64,000 nucleotides of DNA from Clostridia bacterium. GTDB lineage: Bacteria; Bacillota; Clostridia; Oscillospirales; Acutalibacteraceae. The stretch's first letter is position 1. Each line of letters opens with the position of its first letter. Below, piece after piece: positions 52,989 through 62,039 of the stretch. A model generated the notes under the pieces. That model did no database searches. It saw nothing but the letters and a program-made list of their open reading frames with translations, and was not told the origin of the DNA. Location: NCBI GenBank assembly GCA_017397845.1, contig JAFQHU010000002.1, positions 1-64,000 of the forward strand. The letters are read 5' to 3'. The position numbers and the translations under genes were made by a program.

Positions 52989-54194
52989 TTACATCATTTC
53001 TGCAAGTTTTTCTTTTACTGCTCCGATGAACTGTGCCGTGGTAAGCTCTTCAGCTTTTTCACCCTGCCATAAGGCAACAAGGTCTTTGGTCATTTTGCCG
53101 TCCTCGATGGTACCGAGAGTAGCCTTTTCAAGCTTGTCGGCAAAAGCCATAAGCTCAGAATTGCCGTCAAGCTCACCTCTTTTTCTGAGAGCACCTGTCC
53201 AGGCAAAAATGGTTGCAACAGGATTTGTAGAGGTTTCTTCGCCTTTAAGATGACGGTAATAATGTCTGGTTACGGTACCGTGAGCAGCTTCATATTCAAA
53301 ATTTCCGTCGGGTGAAACAAGTACGCTGGTCATCATAGCAAGAGAACCGAAGGCTGTGGAAACCATATCGCTCATTACATCGCCGTCATAATTTTTACAT
53401 GCCCATATATAACCGCCCTTGCTGCGTATAACTCTTGCCACTGCATCATCAATAAGGGTATAAAAATACTCTATTCCTGCCTTTTCAAATGCTTCCTTAT
53501 ATTCATTGTCATAAATTTCCTGGAAGATAAGTTTGAAGGTCTGGTCATATTTTTTACTGATGGTATCCTTGGTAGAGAACCAAAGATCCTGCTTTGTGTC
53601 GAGGGCAAACTTAAAACAGGAGTGTGCAAAGGAGCGAATCGATGTGTCCTTATTATACATTCCCTGCAAAACACCGCCGCATTCAAAATCATAAACTGTG
53701 GCTTTTTCGGTTTTGCCGTCCTCAGAAGTGAAAACGAGCTCCGCTTTACCGGGACCCTCTATACGGAATTCTGACGCTTTGTAAATATCACCGTAAGCAT
53801 GACGGGCAATTGTAATGGGCTTTTCCCAAGTTCTTACGGCAGGCTTTACACCGCTGAGAAGAATGGGAGTTCTGAAAACTGTTCCGTCCAAAATTGCACG
53901 GATGGTGGCGTTGGGACTTTTCCACATCTCTTTGAGATTGTACTCCTCTACTCTCTGAGCGTTGGGAGTGATGGTGGCACATTTAACACCTACACGGTAC
54001 TTTTTAATGGCTTCACCCGCTTTTACGCTTACCTCATCGTTTGTTTCATCACGGTAGGGAAGACCCAAATCATAATACTCTGTATTAAGCTCGACATAAG
54101 GCGTGAGAAGCTCATCCTTTATCATCTGCCAGATAATTCTGGTCATTTCGTCGCCGTCCATTTCGACGATTTTACCCATTTTGATTTTTTCCAT
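52989..54194 (-). CDS. icd: NADP-dependent isocitrate dehydrogenase
   Basis: Converts isocitrate to 2-oxoglutarate, giving NADPH and a glutamate precursor. The 401-residue protein is the eukaryote-like (type II) form: [97 protein letters not shown] and [15 protein letters not shown]. An AGGAGAG site precedes the ATG. It lies 19 nt after the GDPD-fold gene. There is no aconitase or citrate synthase nearby. Confidence 0.96.
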   Translation of the reverse strand: MEKIKMGKIVEMDGDEMTRIIWQMIKDELLTPYVELNTEYYDLGLPYRDETNDEVSVKAGEAIKKYRVGVKCATITPNAQRVEEYNLKEMWKSPNATIRAILDGTVFRTPILLSGVKPAVRTWEKPITIARHAYGDIYKASEFRIEGPGKAELVFTSEDGKTEKATVYDFECGGVLQGMYNKDTSIRSFAHSCFKFALDTKQDLWFSTKDTISKKYDQTFKLIFQEIYDNEYKEAFEKAGIEYFYTLIDDAVARVIRSKGGYIWACKNYDGDVMSDMVSTAFGSLAMMTSVLVSPDGNFEYEAAHGTVTRHYYRHLKGEETSTNPVATIFAWTGALRKRGELDGNSELMAFADKLEKATLGTIEDGKMTKDLVALWQGEKAEELTTAQFIGAVKEKLAEMM

Positions 54195-54213
54195 GTGTTT
54201 ACTCTCCTTGAAT

Positions 54214-54975
54214 TTATTTGCTTAAATGTTTAATTAATTTAATAAGCATTTCCGGTTGCTTAGTGGTGATATTATCCGGAGCAAAGGAAATGCATTTAAG
54301 CATGGTAAAAAGCTCCTTTGCTGTCCATACGGAAACACCCAAGCCTTCTTCACGGAACATTTCAGTCATTTTTTTACTGCATCCGGTAAACTTTACATTA
54401 AGACCCACAGCCCCTTTTTCTTTAACAAGAGAAATGAGAGAATTAATATATTCGCTGTCGTTTTTCTTTGATGCGTCAACATCGTAATTAAGATAATAAG
54501 GAATCTGCGGTGTCTGCGCTTTCACAGCTTCCACATCTTTTTCTTCGATCCCAGTATAAAAAATCCTGTCAGTTAATCCGTATTTTTCACTAAGGCGATA
54601 AACCTCTTTGAGATTATCGGTGGTTTTACAGTCCACATTTACTTTTAAATCCGGAAAAAATGCAACGGTACTGAAAGCTTCCTCTAAAGTAACAGGATTT
54701 TCTTTTCCCTCATCGTGAGCAAGAATACCCATGCCTGAGGAATCAAAACGAAGGTCAAATTCGGCAATCTCCGCTCCTGTGTTATTTGCCGCAACGATAG
54801 ACTCAATAGAGTTATCTGCTGTACCGTCACAGCCTGTGTGAGCCGTTACGGTAAAATTCAAGGGGAGCTTTACAATGCTTTTTTTTGCCGCAAAATACAT
54901 ACAGCCTGCCGTCACAGACGTACTCAGAATAACCGCAGCAGAAATACCGGCAATTATTTTTACGGTCTTTTTCAT
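54214..54975 (-). CDS. GDPD-fold phosphodiesterase-like protein, membrane anchored
   Basis: 253 residues with an N-terminal helix (5-28; Cys25 is in TAGC, which could be a weak lipobox). The TIM-barrel of glycerophosphodiester phosphodiesterases follows: [57 protein letters not shown]. Catalytic His (AH), Glu and Asp (EFDLR) and the second His (AHDE) are kept, but the Arg of the usual HRG is Thr (AHTG) and ENT is DNS. Activity on glycerophosphodiesters may be changed or lost. GAGGTG lies 5 nt before the ATG. Its upstream neighbour, 62 nt away, is another exported phosphoesterase. Confidence 0.8.
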   Translation of the reverse strand: MKKTVKIIAGISAAVILSTSVTAGCMYFAAKKSIVKLPLNFTVTAHTGCDGTADNSIESIVAANNTGAEIAEFDLRFDSSGMGILAHDEGKENPVTLEEAFSTVAFFPDLKVNVDCKTTDNLKEVYRLSEKYGLTDRIFYTGIEEKDVEAVKAQTPQIPYYLNYDVDASKKNDSEYINSLISLVKEKGAVGLNVKFTGCSKKMTEMFREEGLGVSVWTAKELFTMLKCISFAPDNITTKQPEMLIKLIKHLSK

Positions 54976-55037
54976 ATTATCACCTCGAACCGAATATGTT
55001 GCCTATTACAGCAAGTTCATACCTTTTGTTCAATATT

Positions 55038-56351
55038 TTATTTGTATTCATCAGCGATTTCGACAGTGGTTAATTCCTGCATTACAACCTCTTCTTTGTC
55101 GTAAACGCTCGAATATTTTTCCTGATAATAGCTTTCAGCTTTACAGTCAAAGGATCCGTCGGGAGAGAAGGTAATAACGGTACAGCCTCTCTGTGAGCCT
55201 TCCTTATAAATACCGGGATATGCAAGATAATCCACGCTCATACCGTAGGTTAGTCTGATACCCTTATACTCCAAAGAGAAATTATTATAATGGTCGTGGC
55301 CGCAGAAAACAGCCTGTGTTGAGCCAAGCTCAAGCATCTTTTCAAAAAGACCGTCTTCACCGATACCGCTGTAAACTACCTTTTTACCTTCACCTGCGAT
55401 ACCGTAATGATATTTTACATTTTCGGTATCTGAGAATCCGTTGTCCGCATATTCATACCATGCATCCTTCTGTTCTGTGAGAGGAATATGGAAAAAGGCG
55501 GCTGATTTGACTGTTTCGGGAATTCGGAGATTTTTCTCTTTCGCAATTTCTGCATTCTTTGCATTGATTTTATTTAATGATTCTTCGTACCACTGAACCT
55601 GATTTTCGTGAATATTGTCGTATTTCCACATAATACCCAAAACATCACCGTCAACATAAGAATGGCTGTCGAAAACGAAAAGTGACTGTGTAACGATACC
55701 GTCACTGTTTTTTACATTGATTATCTGGTTACCGTAGCCGTCCACATCCTCAGGACCCGACTCAAAAAGACAGTATGTATTATCCCGTGCATCAGCACCG
55801 TAGAAATTTGAAATATCCTCTCTGGAATAATAGGAGTAAGCCTCTGTATCATGATTACCGAAGCCTAATGTCCAATAAACACCCATCTGCTCCATGAGAG
55901 CAGCAAAAACCTCAGCAGAAGAAAGATTATTGAAGGTACCTGCCTGGAAGGGAACGGGATAAGAAACGTCACCCGTCACGATAACCAAATCAGGCTCCTC
56001 TGCTTTTATCATGGCAGCAACGGCATTTATTGCCATAGCGTCCTTTTTAAGCGACATAAAACCGCCGCCGATATGTACGTCTGTAAGCTGCATTACTTTA
56101 AAATCTCTGTCCGTCGTAAATGTCCAATTACCGTCCTCATCCTTTTCGGGAACAAGTCTGTCGTCCTTTTCCACCGGTTCAAAGGCAGAGATTTTTTCGA
56201 TATTCGCCTTATTGCCCGTGGAGCTGAGCACGGCACAAACACCTGCACCGGCGACGATAACAGCAAGAATAATGCACAGAATCTTTAAAGCCTTTTTACC
56301 TTTTGACTTTTTCTTTACAACGGTATTTTTTTCTTTGGTTTCTGTTTTCAT
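55038..56351 (-). CDS. Membrane-anchored calcineurin-like metallophosphoesterase
   Basis: 437 residues with one N-terminal helix (about 20-45) after a basic stretch, so the catalytic part is outside the membrane. Metal-binding motifs in order: LTDVHIGGG (about 92), VIVTGDVSYP (about 125), GFGNHDTEAYSYYS (about 165), FHIPLTEQ (about 280) and VFCGHDHYNNF (about 350). This family includes purple acid phosphatase-like and nucleotide or phospholipid phosphatases; the substrate is unknown. GAGGAG precedes the ATG. It is encoded between the cation efflux and GDPD-like genes. Confidence 0.9.
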   Translation of the reverse strand: MKTETKEKNTVVKKKSKGKKALKILCIILAVIVAGAGVCAVLSSTGNKANIEKISAFEPVEKDDRLVPEKDEDGNWTFTTDRDFKVMQLTDVHIGGGFMSLKKDAMAINAVAAMIKAEEPDLVIVTGDVSYPVPFQAGTFNNLSSAEVFAALMEQMGVYWTLGFGNHDTEAYSYYSREDISNFYGADARDNTYCLFESGPEDVDGYGNQIINVKNSDGIVTQSLFVFDSHSYVDGDVLGIMWKYDNIHENQVQWYEESLNKINAKNAEIAKEKNLRIPETVKSAAFFHIPLTEQKDAWYEYADNGFSDTENVKYHYGIAGEGKKVVYSGIGEDGLFEKMLELGSTQAVFCGHDHYNNFSLEYKGIRLTYGMSVDYLAYPGIYKEGSQRGCTVITFSPDGSFDCKAESYYQEKYSSVYDKEEVVMQELTTVEIADEYK

Positions 56352-56371
56352 AATTTTTACTCCTCTGTTTT

Positions 56372-57181
56372 TTATTCTTCGCAGACAACAAAGTATGCTT
56401 TGATACCCGTGTCCGCTTCAATTTTTTCGGCAAGAGAGGCTGCATCCTCAATGCCGACGGTTTTTATATATACCTCATCCTCCGACTCAGAGAGATTGAA
56501 GCTTATATCCTTTATATTTTTATCCGCTAAAATTTCTGCCAGCCTGTCCCTTTTATCTTTTCCCGGAGATTCCGTAAGACGTGAAAGAGCGGACAAAAGA
56601 TTTTTAACAGCGGTAAAAAGAATTACACAGCTTATTCCTATACCGCAGAAAGCATCGATTGCGTACTTTCCGTCAACAGAAAGTATAAGAGTAAGTGCCG
56701 TAACAGATGTGATAAAAAAGTCCAAAAGACTGTCAAGAGAAATAAGTCTTACCACCGCCGAAGCCTTCTTTTGCGAATACAGATGCAAAAGAACGAACAT
56801 AAGAAGCTTCACCGCCGCCGTCATAAGAATTATAACGAGATATTTAACCGTAAAGCTGACAGGGGTGGGATATGTAAGTCTTTCCAGCGAATTATATGCG
56901 AAATAAAAGGCGCTGAACGCTACCGTAACGGAAATTACAAAGGACAGCAGCTGTTCGGTCTTTTTTGTTTTATAAAGCGCAACAGGATTTTTCTGTTTGC
57001 TCAGAGAAACGAGCAAAACAAAGCTCAGAATTCCCGTAAGCGAATCAAAAAAATTATTCATCCCGTCGGAATAAATACTGATGCTGTTTGAGGATAGTCC
57101 CACATAAAGCTTGGTTACGAAAAGAAGGAAATTCACTCCGAAGACACCGAGATAAATGTAAGGTGATTTTCTGATAATAAT
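56372..57181 (-). CDS. Cation diffusion facilitator family transporter, probable ATT start
   Basis: A 269-residue efflux protein with six helices. The metal-site positions read SDGMNNFFDSLTG in helix 2 and SLDSLLDFFITSV in helix 5, instead of the common HxxxD pairs. The C-terminal domain (about 190-269) has the ferredoxin-like DISFNLSESEDEVYIKTVG. Start: AGGAGG at 57193-57188 is followed 6 nt later by ATT (57181); the next codons are ATT and ATC. The only in-frame TTG lies at 57250, upstream of a good promoter (57240-57212), so it would not be transcribed. If ATT is not the start, a longer transcript using TTG would give 292 residues. Confidence 0.8.
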   Translation of the reverse strand: MIIRKSPYIYLGVFGVNFLLFVTKLYVGLSSNSISIYSDGMNNFFDSLTGILSFVLLVSLSKQKNPVALYKTKKTEQLLSFVISVTVAFSAFYFAYNSLERLTYPTPVSFTVKYLVIILMTAAVKLLMFVLLHLYSQKKASAVVRLISLDSLLDFFITSVTALTLILSVDGKYAIDAFCGIGISCVILFTAVKNLLSALSRLTESPGKDKRDRLAEILADKNIKDISFNLSESEDEVYIKTVGIEDAASLAEKIEADTGIKAYFVVCEE

Positions 57182-57211
57182 ACCACTCCTCCTTTTAATT
57201 TTATCCGTTAC

Positions 57212-57240
57212 AGTATACCACGGTATTCTGACTTTTTCAA
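57212..57240 (-). promoter_or_regulatory. Promoter of the cation efflux gene
   Basis: On the minus strand: TTGAAA (57240-57235), 17 nt, TATACT (57217-57212); the RNA would start near 57205. Confidence 0.7.
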
Positions 57241-57243
57241 GCC

Positions 57244-57272
57244 TTGACAAAGAAATATAAAACAGTTAAAAT
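57244..57272 (+). promoter_or_regulatory. Promoter of the DUF1015 gene
   Basis: TTGACA (57244-57249), 17 nt, TAAAAT (57267-57272). Its -35 box is 3 bp from the -35 box of the divergent efflux promoter. Confidence 0.7.
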
Positions 57273-57303
57273 TAATTGATATCAAATTGTAAGGAGAAGC
57301 ATC

Positions 57304-58551
57304 ATGGCAATTTTCAAATCATTCAGAGCAATCAGACCAAAAGCGGAATACTCACATAAGGTGGCCGCTTTGCCCTACGATGTTATGAACAGTGCGGAGG
57401 CGAGAGAGGCGGTAAAAAATAACCCTTATTCCTTTCTGCATGTAGATAAGGCCGAGGTTGATTTAGACGAAGGTATAGACATTTACGATGAAAGAGTTTA
57501 TCTTAAGGCAAAGGAAAATCTCGACTCATTGGTAGCTGACGGTATCTGTGCAGAGGATGAAAAGCCTTGCTTTTACATTTACCGCCAAATTATGAACGGC
57601 AGAAGTCAGACAGGAATAGTAGGCTGTGCTTCCATTGACGATTATATTAACAACATCATAAAAAAGCACGAGTTCACCCGTGCCGACAAAGAAGCAGACC
57701 GCATCCGCCATGTGGATTATTGCGATGCAAACACCGGCCCCATTTTTCTTACCTACCGTAAAAACGAAAAAATAAGTGCATTGGTAAATGAAATCAAAGA
57801 AAACACCGCTCCCGTTTACGATTTCATTACCGAAGACGGAATCGCAAACACAGTTTGGGTTATAGATGACGAAAAAATAACAGAAACCATCTGTGCGCAA
57901 TTCGGTAAAATCGATTATCTTTACATCGCAGACGGCCATCACCGCTGTGCTTCCGCAGTAAAGGTAGGACAGAAACGCCGTGAAGCAAATCCCGACTACA
58001 CGGGTAATGAAGAATTCAACTTCTTCCTCGCCGTCGCCTTCCCTGAGGATGAGCTTGAAATTATGGATTACAACAGAGTTATGACGGATCTGAACGGATA
58101 TAGCGAAGATGAATTCATAGATAAGCTTTCAGAAAAATTCACTGTGGAAGCCTATGAAGGCGAAGGACAGTACAAGCCCTCAGAAAAGCATACCTTCGGA
58201 ATGTATTTGGGTAAAAAATGGTACAAGGTTACAGCTAAAGAGGGTACCTTCAATAAAAACGACCCTGTAGAAGGATTGGATGTTTCCGTTCTGCAAAACA
58301 ACTGTATCACTCCCATTTTCGGTATTGAGGATCCAAGGACAGACAAAAGAATTGATTTCGTCGGCGGGATAAGAGGTCTTAAAGAGTTGGAAAGAAGATG
58401 TGAAAAAGATATGGTAATTGCTTTTTCAATGTATCCGACTTCACTGACTGACCTTATGGCTATAGCCGATGCAGGAAAAGTCATGCCGCCCAAATCCACA
58501 TGGTTTGAGCCTAAGCTTTTGAGCGGACTTTTCATCCATAAATTATCATAA
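57304..58551 (+). CDS. DUF1015 family protein
   Basis: 415 residues. Family marks are FRAIRPKAEYSHKVAALPYDV at the start (quoted nearly whole; key part AALPYDVMNSAEA), FYIYRQIMNGRSQTGIVGC, HEFTRADKEADRIRH and the conserved YIADGHHRCASAVKV (about 205). The ADGHHR segment is shared with the ParB/SerK-like fold, suggesting nucleotide-dependent phosphotransfer. DUF1015 genes are often found beside serine biosynthesis genes, but none are here. Biochemical role not established for this branch. AAGGAG lies before the ATG; the alaX-like gene follows after 20 nt. Confidence 0.88.
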   Translation: MAIFKSFRAIRPKAEYSHKVAALPYDVMNSAEAREAVKNNPYSFLHVDKAEVDLDEGIDIYDERVYLKAKENLDSLVADGICAEDEKPCFYIYRQIMNGRSQTGIVGCASIDDYINNIIKKHEFTRADKEADRIRHVDYCDANTGPIFLTYRKNEKISALVNEIKENTAPVYDFITEDGIANTVWVIDDEKITETICAQFGKIDYLYIADGHHRCASAVKVGQKRREANPDYTGNEEFNFFLAVAFPEDELEIMDYNRVMTDLNGYSEDEFIDKLSEKFTVEAYEGEGQYKPSEKHTFGMYLGKKWYKVTAKEGTFNKNDPVEGLDVSVLQNNCITPIFGIEDPRTDKRIDFVGGIRGLKELERRCEKDMVIAFSMYPTSLTDLMAIADAGKVMPPKSTWFEPKLLSGLFIHKLS

Positions 58552-58571
58552 AAAACCGAGGTTTTTAAGAA

Positions 58572-59741
58572 ATGACAGAGAAATTATTTGACATAGACAG
58601 TTATATAAAGGAGTTTACATGTAAAGTAATCAGCCTTTACACCAAGGATGATAAATTATATATTGAAACCGACCGCACTGCCTTCTTTCCCGAAGGAGGA
58701 GGTCAGACCTCCGATATCGGTAAACTCGGATGTGCCAATGTGGAAAACGTACAAAATATTGACGGTAAAATATATCATTTTGTGGAAAACTCAGAGGAAA
58801 ACGTTAAGTTTTTCACAATCGGCAAAGAAATAAAAGGTGAAATATGTTGGAAAAAGCGTTTTTCCGACATGCAGCAGCATTCAGGTGAGCATATTTTTTC
58901 CGGAATCGTTCATTCTCTTTTCGGCTACGATAATGTGGGATTTCATCTCGGAAGTGAAACAGTTACCCTCGATTTTAACGGTGTGCTGACAAAAGAGGAC
59001 ATGTGTAAAGTAGAATTACTTGTCAACAAAGCTGTGTGGGCCAACTCAGAAGTAAAGGTGTTTTTCCCCTCGGATGAAGAGCTTGCCCTCATCGACTACC
59101 GCAGTAAAAAAGAAATCGACGGTCAGGTAAGATTGGTTGAGTTCCCCGGTGTGGATATCTGTGCATGCTGTGCACCTCACGTCAAAAATACGGGTGAAAT
59201 AGGCATCATTCAGGTGGTCTCTTTCGAAAAATACAAGGGCGGAACGAGAGTCAGCATCCTTTGCGGTGAAAGAGCACTCGCCGATATCCGTCACAAGTTG
59301 GACGAAAACCATTCTGTCAGCGTACTGATGTCAGCAAAGGAAAAAGAGACTGCACAGGCTGTGGAAAGAATAAAAAAAGAAAAAGAGTCCCTCGACTATG
59401 AAATCGTGGGACTGAAAAAAGAGATTCTTTCACTTAAGCTTGCTTCAATTAAAGCAGATAAAAGAATCATAATCTTTGACTCATCTCTTGAAGGAAAAAT
59501 GCTTCAGGATTACGCACTCTCACTTATGGAAAGAGCTGAGGAATTTGTATGCTGTTTCTGCGGCGAAAAGGGTCAATACCGCTACTGTATGGTCAGCGAT
59601 AAGCTTGACCCCCTCCCCTATGCAAAGGCTCTCAATGAGGCTTTTACGGGCAAAGGCGGAGGAAGAAACGGTATCGTGCAGGGAACAGTCAGCGGCGAGG
59701 AAGATGAGATAAGAGAGTTTTTGACCTCTCCGTCAGTCTGA
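58572..59741 (+). CDS. alaX: AlaX-type alanyl-tRNA editing protein with DHHA1 domain
   Basis: Freestanding editor that hydrolyses Ser- or Gly-charged tRNA-Ala. The 389 residues include an AlaRS-like N-terminal barrel (FFPEGGGQTSDIG), the zinc/editing motif MQQHSGEHIFSG (about 98-109), VTLDFNG, and CACCAPHVKNTGEIG (about 196-210) with the second Cys/His pair. A coiled segment (about 255-295, KEKETAQAVERIKKEKE) and a C-terminal DHHA1 domain (GKGGGRNGIVQGTVSG) follow: the long form of AlaX. The last codons and the TGA lie in a palindrome belonging to a repeat element, so the original 3' end may have been replaced. Confidence 0.93.
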   Translation: MTEKLFDIDSYIKEFTCKVISLYTKDDKLYIETDRTAFFPEGGGQTSDIGKLGCANVENVQNIDGKIYHFVENSEENVKFFTIGKEIKGEICWKKRFSDMQQHSGEHIFSGIVHSLFGYDNVGFHLGSETVTLDFNGVLTKEDMCKVELLVNKAVWANSEVKVFFPSDEELALIDYRSKKEIDGQVRLVEFPGVDICACCAPHVKNTGEIGIIQVVSFEKYKGGTRVSILCGERALADIRHKLDENHSVSVLMSAKEKETAQAVERIKKEKESLDYEIVGLKKEILSLKLASIKADKRIIIFDSSLEGKMLQDYALSLMERAEEFVCCFCGEKGQYRYCMVSDKLDPLPYAKALNEAFTGKGGGRNGIVQGTVSGEEDEIREFLTSPSV

Positions 59742-59842
59742 CGGCTGCCGCCTTTCCCTCCGGGAGACCGGTACTCTTTTGTCACTTCGTGACATTTCTC
59801 CTAACAGTGGAATTACCTTTCAGGAGAGGCTCTCTATTTAAA
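59730..59842. repeat. Palindrome-rich intergenic repeat element (REP-like)
   Basis: Contains CCGTCAG/CTGACGG (59730-59744), a GTCAC/GTGAC hairpin with loop TTC (near 59780), CTCC/GGAG, and TCTCCT...AGGAGA (near 59796-59828). The composition (more GC than the flanks) and stacked hairpins look like a dispersed repeat unit. No second full copy is seen in this window. Confidence 0.45.
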
Positions 59843-59851
59843 CATATTCAA

Positions 59852-59893
59852 AAGGACAGGTTATCCTAGAGGAAAACCTGTCCTTATTATTTA
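59852..59893. terminator. Bidirectional terminator
   Basis: AAGGACAGGTT (59852-59862) pairs with AACCTGTCCTT (59875-59885), followed by ATTATTT. It lies between alaX and the convergent Big_2 gene. Confidence 0.75.
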
Positions 59894-59924
59894 ACTGTTC
59901 ATGAATTCACAAAAATGAATATTT

Positions 59925-61661
59925 TTATTTTATAGACGGATCCGCAGTTGTAAATGTGCCGAATACTGCTCTGTAAGCACTGTGTCCCTCATAATCATCG
60001 GCAGGAACAACACAAATCTGTCCGTCAATTGTTTTGATTGAAGATGCATCCACAGTTCTGCCGTCATCCTCTGCAATAAACTTACAATGAGCAATACTGT
60101 TGGGTGCAATATTTGCTTCAATCTCCAACTTATCCATCATTTCAGTAAGAAAATCATCACCAAGCATGCTCACATAGGATTCATATCTCTCACCTGCAAT
60201 GACCAGATAGTCCGGTCCATATTCGCCAACACTGTTGGGGTTATCTCTGACGATAAAGGTTGCTTTGGTTTTATTTTTTACAATCAGATTACCCTCAAAG
60301 GAGCCTGCACCTATACCGTCAACCCTCTTTATACCGCCGAAATAAATATCTATATTTGCATCGGAATAAAGTAATTTCTTTCCGCTTACTGCGGGACAGG
60401 CAGGTTTTGCATTTTTATCTGTCTTAACATTAAAAAACTCTATCGTATGATAGTTAAGAATATACTGACCTTGGAAAAACATTCCTGCACTGATGAAGTT
60501 AATATCCTTAAGATTTATGGGGGTTTTGTCATAGTTATCAACAGAGAATACAACAGTTTTTGTACTTTTTGCAGAGATACCCGGAATAATTCCGTTACCG
60601 TTAAATGTATATCCGTTCAAAGCGATATAGTCACATGTGCCGTACGAAATATCCTCCGAGCTTTTATTAGTAGCATCAAAGTATACATCAATCTGCTTGT
60701 CTTTCTTGTCTTCTACTGCCTTGAGAAATACAAGCTTCACCGTGGAATCTTCATATACCTTAACGGAAGCAACAGGCTCACCTACCTGAATATTAATATA
60801 TACACAGCTTGCAGGATGGTCGATATCGAAAATTTTGATTTTGGCTGTTCCGTTTACCTTGGATGATTTTGGTGTAACATTAAAGCCTATGGTACGTCCG
60901 TTCCAATCATCGTCCCAGTAGCGATAAACCAAATCTTCACCGCTTATCATTTCGTATCTTAAGTTGTTATTACCGTTATATGTTACTTTTATTTTTTTTG
61001 TAGAGGTATCACCATCAGCAAAGGTAAGCTTTGTTTTGTTTACCGTAACTGTGGATTTAACTGTTACGGTTGCAGTATACTTAACATTTTTATAGGTAGC
61101 GGTAATTTTTACCTTGCCTTCTTTTTTAGCAGTTACAACACCTTTTTTACTTACTGTAGCTATCTTTTTGTCGGCAGAAGCCCATTTAATCTTATCGGTT
61201 GAAATAGTTTTGCCTTTTTTATCTACAAGCTTTAAGGTGTACTTTTCACCGATATAAACAGAGGGCTTTGATTTTTTGAATTTTATATAATCCTTAACAG
61301 TAACGGTTGCAACATACTTTTTCTTTTTGTATGTAGCGGTGATTTTTACCTTGCCGGCTTTTATACCCTTGACAACGCCTTTTTTATCAACAGTTGCAAT
61401 CTTTTTGTTTGCCGTAGTCCATTTGATTTTTTTAGCAGAAATTGTTTTGCCTTTTTTGTCTAAAAGCTTTAAGGTGTATTTTTCGCCGGTATAAACCGAA
61501 GGCTTAGACTTTTTAAACTTTATAGTCTTTTTTGCCGCTTCCGCAGTTATTGCAAAGGGTGAGCTGAAATCGATATCAGCAATATTGGTTACGGGTACTG
61601 ACGATAAAGCCATAATGACAACCAATAAAACCATTAAGGCTTTGTTTAAAAATTTTTTCAT
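59925..61661 (-). CDS. Secreted protein with two bacterial Ig-like (Big_2) domains
   Basis: 578 residues with a signal peptide (about 1-42, ending ITAEAA). Two Big_2 repeats of about 77 residues follow (about 45-200). Each has FKKSKPSVY(T/I)GEKYTLKL, KIKWT/ASADKKIATV, KKGVV and GKVKITATYK, and they are close to identical, so recent duplication is likely. The remaining ~380 residues (KLTFADGDTSTKKIKVTYNG, a DUF-like beta domain with GNGIIPGISAKSTKTVVF) are unrecognised. It lacks an LPXTG tail or other anchor, so it is probably secreted or held by Lys-rich Ig repeats binding the wall. Promoter at 61705-61733. Confidence 0.85.
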   Translation of the reverse strand: MKKFLNKALMVLLVVIMALSSVPVTNIADIDFSSPFAITAEAAKKTIKFKKSKPSVYTGEKYTLKLLDKKGKTISAKKIKWTTANKKIATVDKKGVVKGIKAGKVKITATYKKKKYVATVTVKDYIKFKKSKPSVYIGEKYTLKLVDKKGKTISTDKIKWASADKKIATVSKKGVVTAKKEGKVKITATYKNVKYTATVTVKSTVTVNKTKLTFADGDTSTKKIKVTYNGNNNLRYEMISGEDLVYRYWDDDWNGRTIGFNVTPKSSKVNGTAKIKIFDIDHPASCVYINIQVGEPVASVKVYEDSTVKLVFLKAVEDKKDKQIDVYFDATNKSSEDISYGTCDYIALNGYTFNGNGIIPGISAKSTKTVVFSVDNYDKTPINLKDINFISAGMFFQGQYILNYHTIEFFNVKTDKNAKPACPAVSGKKLLYSDANIDIYFGGIKRVDGIGAGSFEGNLIVKNKTKATFIVRDNPNSVGEYGPDYLVIAGERYESYVSMLGDDFLTEMMDKLEIEANIAPNSIAHCKFIAEDDGRTVDASSIKTIDGQICVVPADDYEGHSAYRAVFGTFTTADPSIK

Positions 61662-61704
61662 ATTGAATCCTCCGTTTTCACTATTTTAGCTCTCGCCTTT
61701 CGTT

Positions 61705-61733
61705 ATTATATCATATTGAATTACAAATCGCAA
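61705..61733 (-). promoter_or_regulatory. Promoter of the Big_2 protein gene
   Basis: On the minus strand: TTGCGA (61733-61728), 17 nt, TATAAT (61710-61705). Confidence 0.65.
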
Positions 61734-61740
61734 GACAAAT

Positions 61741-61783
61741 GTAATGCATAAAGTAAAAATATTTGTATGTATAATTGCATTAC
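61741..61783 (+). promoter_or_regulatory. -10 box of the small RHH gene flanked by an inverted repeat
   Basis: GTAATGCA (61741-61748) and TGCATTAC (61776-61783) flank TATAAT (61770-61775); no good -35 is seen. The arms would suit binding by the ribbon-helix-helix protein encoded next. Confidence 0.5.
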
Positions 61784-61796
61784 GAGGTGATTCTAT

Positions 61797-61976
61797 ATGA
61801 GAAAATTCAAAATCCCGTCAATACCGCCCACAACGAGTAAAAGCATACGCTTTCCCAATGACCTTATCGACGAGGTGGAAAGCACCATAAAAGGAACCAA
61901 TTGTACCTTCTCCGCTTTCGTGGTGGAGGCTGTCCGTGTTGCACTCGAAAATTTAAAAGAAGACTGTGAAGAATAA
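61797..61976 (+). CDS. 59-residue ribbon-helix-helix-like protein (YlcI/YnfO type)
   Basis: A short gene with GAGGTG 8 nt before the ATG. The product begins RKFKIPSIPPTTSKSIRF, then NDLIDEVESTIKG and FSAFVVEAVRVALENLKED. This is the pattern of small RHH proteins (beta strand KSIRFP, then two helices) found widely in Clostridia. Likely a DNA-binding regulator, perhaps autoregulating through the inverted repeat around its -10 box. It sits at the border of the recombinase module, and whether it belongs to the chromosome or the element is unclear. Confidence 0.75.
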   Translation: MRKFKIPSIPPTTSKSIRFPNDLIDEVESTIKGTNCTFSAFVVEAVRVALENLKEDCEE

Positions 61977-61980
61977 CAAA

Positions 61981-62039
61981 ACAGACACCTATTCGGGGTA
62001 CCCTTCATAAGGAAGTTGGTACCCCAAGGTGGCTTCTGT
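61981..62039. repeat. Nested 59-bp inverted repeat beside the recombinase gene
   Basis: From outside in: ACAGA/TCTGT, CACC/GGTG, GGGGTACC (61995-62002)/GGTACCCC (62018-62025) and CTTC/GAAG around a 5-nt loop. It begins 5 nt after the RHH stop codon. It could be a strong transcript end without a T tract, a transposon end, or part of an attachment site. Confidence 0.6.

Noticed and set aside
61039-61530. CRISPR-like or tandem DNA repeats
   Set aside because: The similarity comes from two ~77-residue Ig-like protein repeats, without short identical units and spacers.
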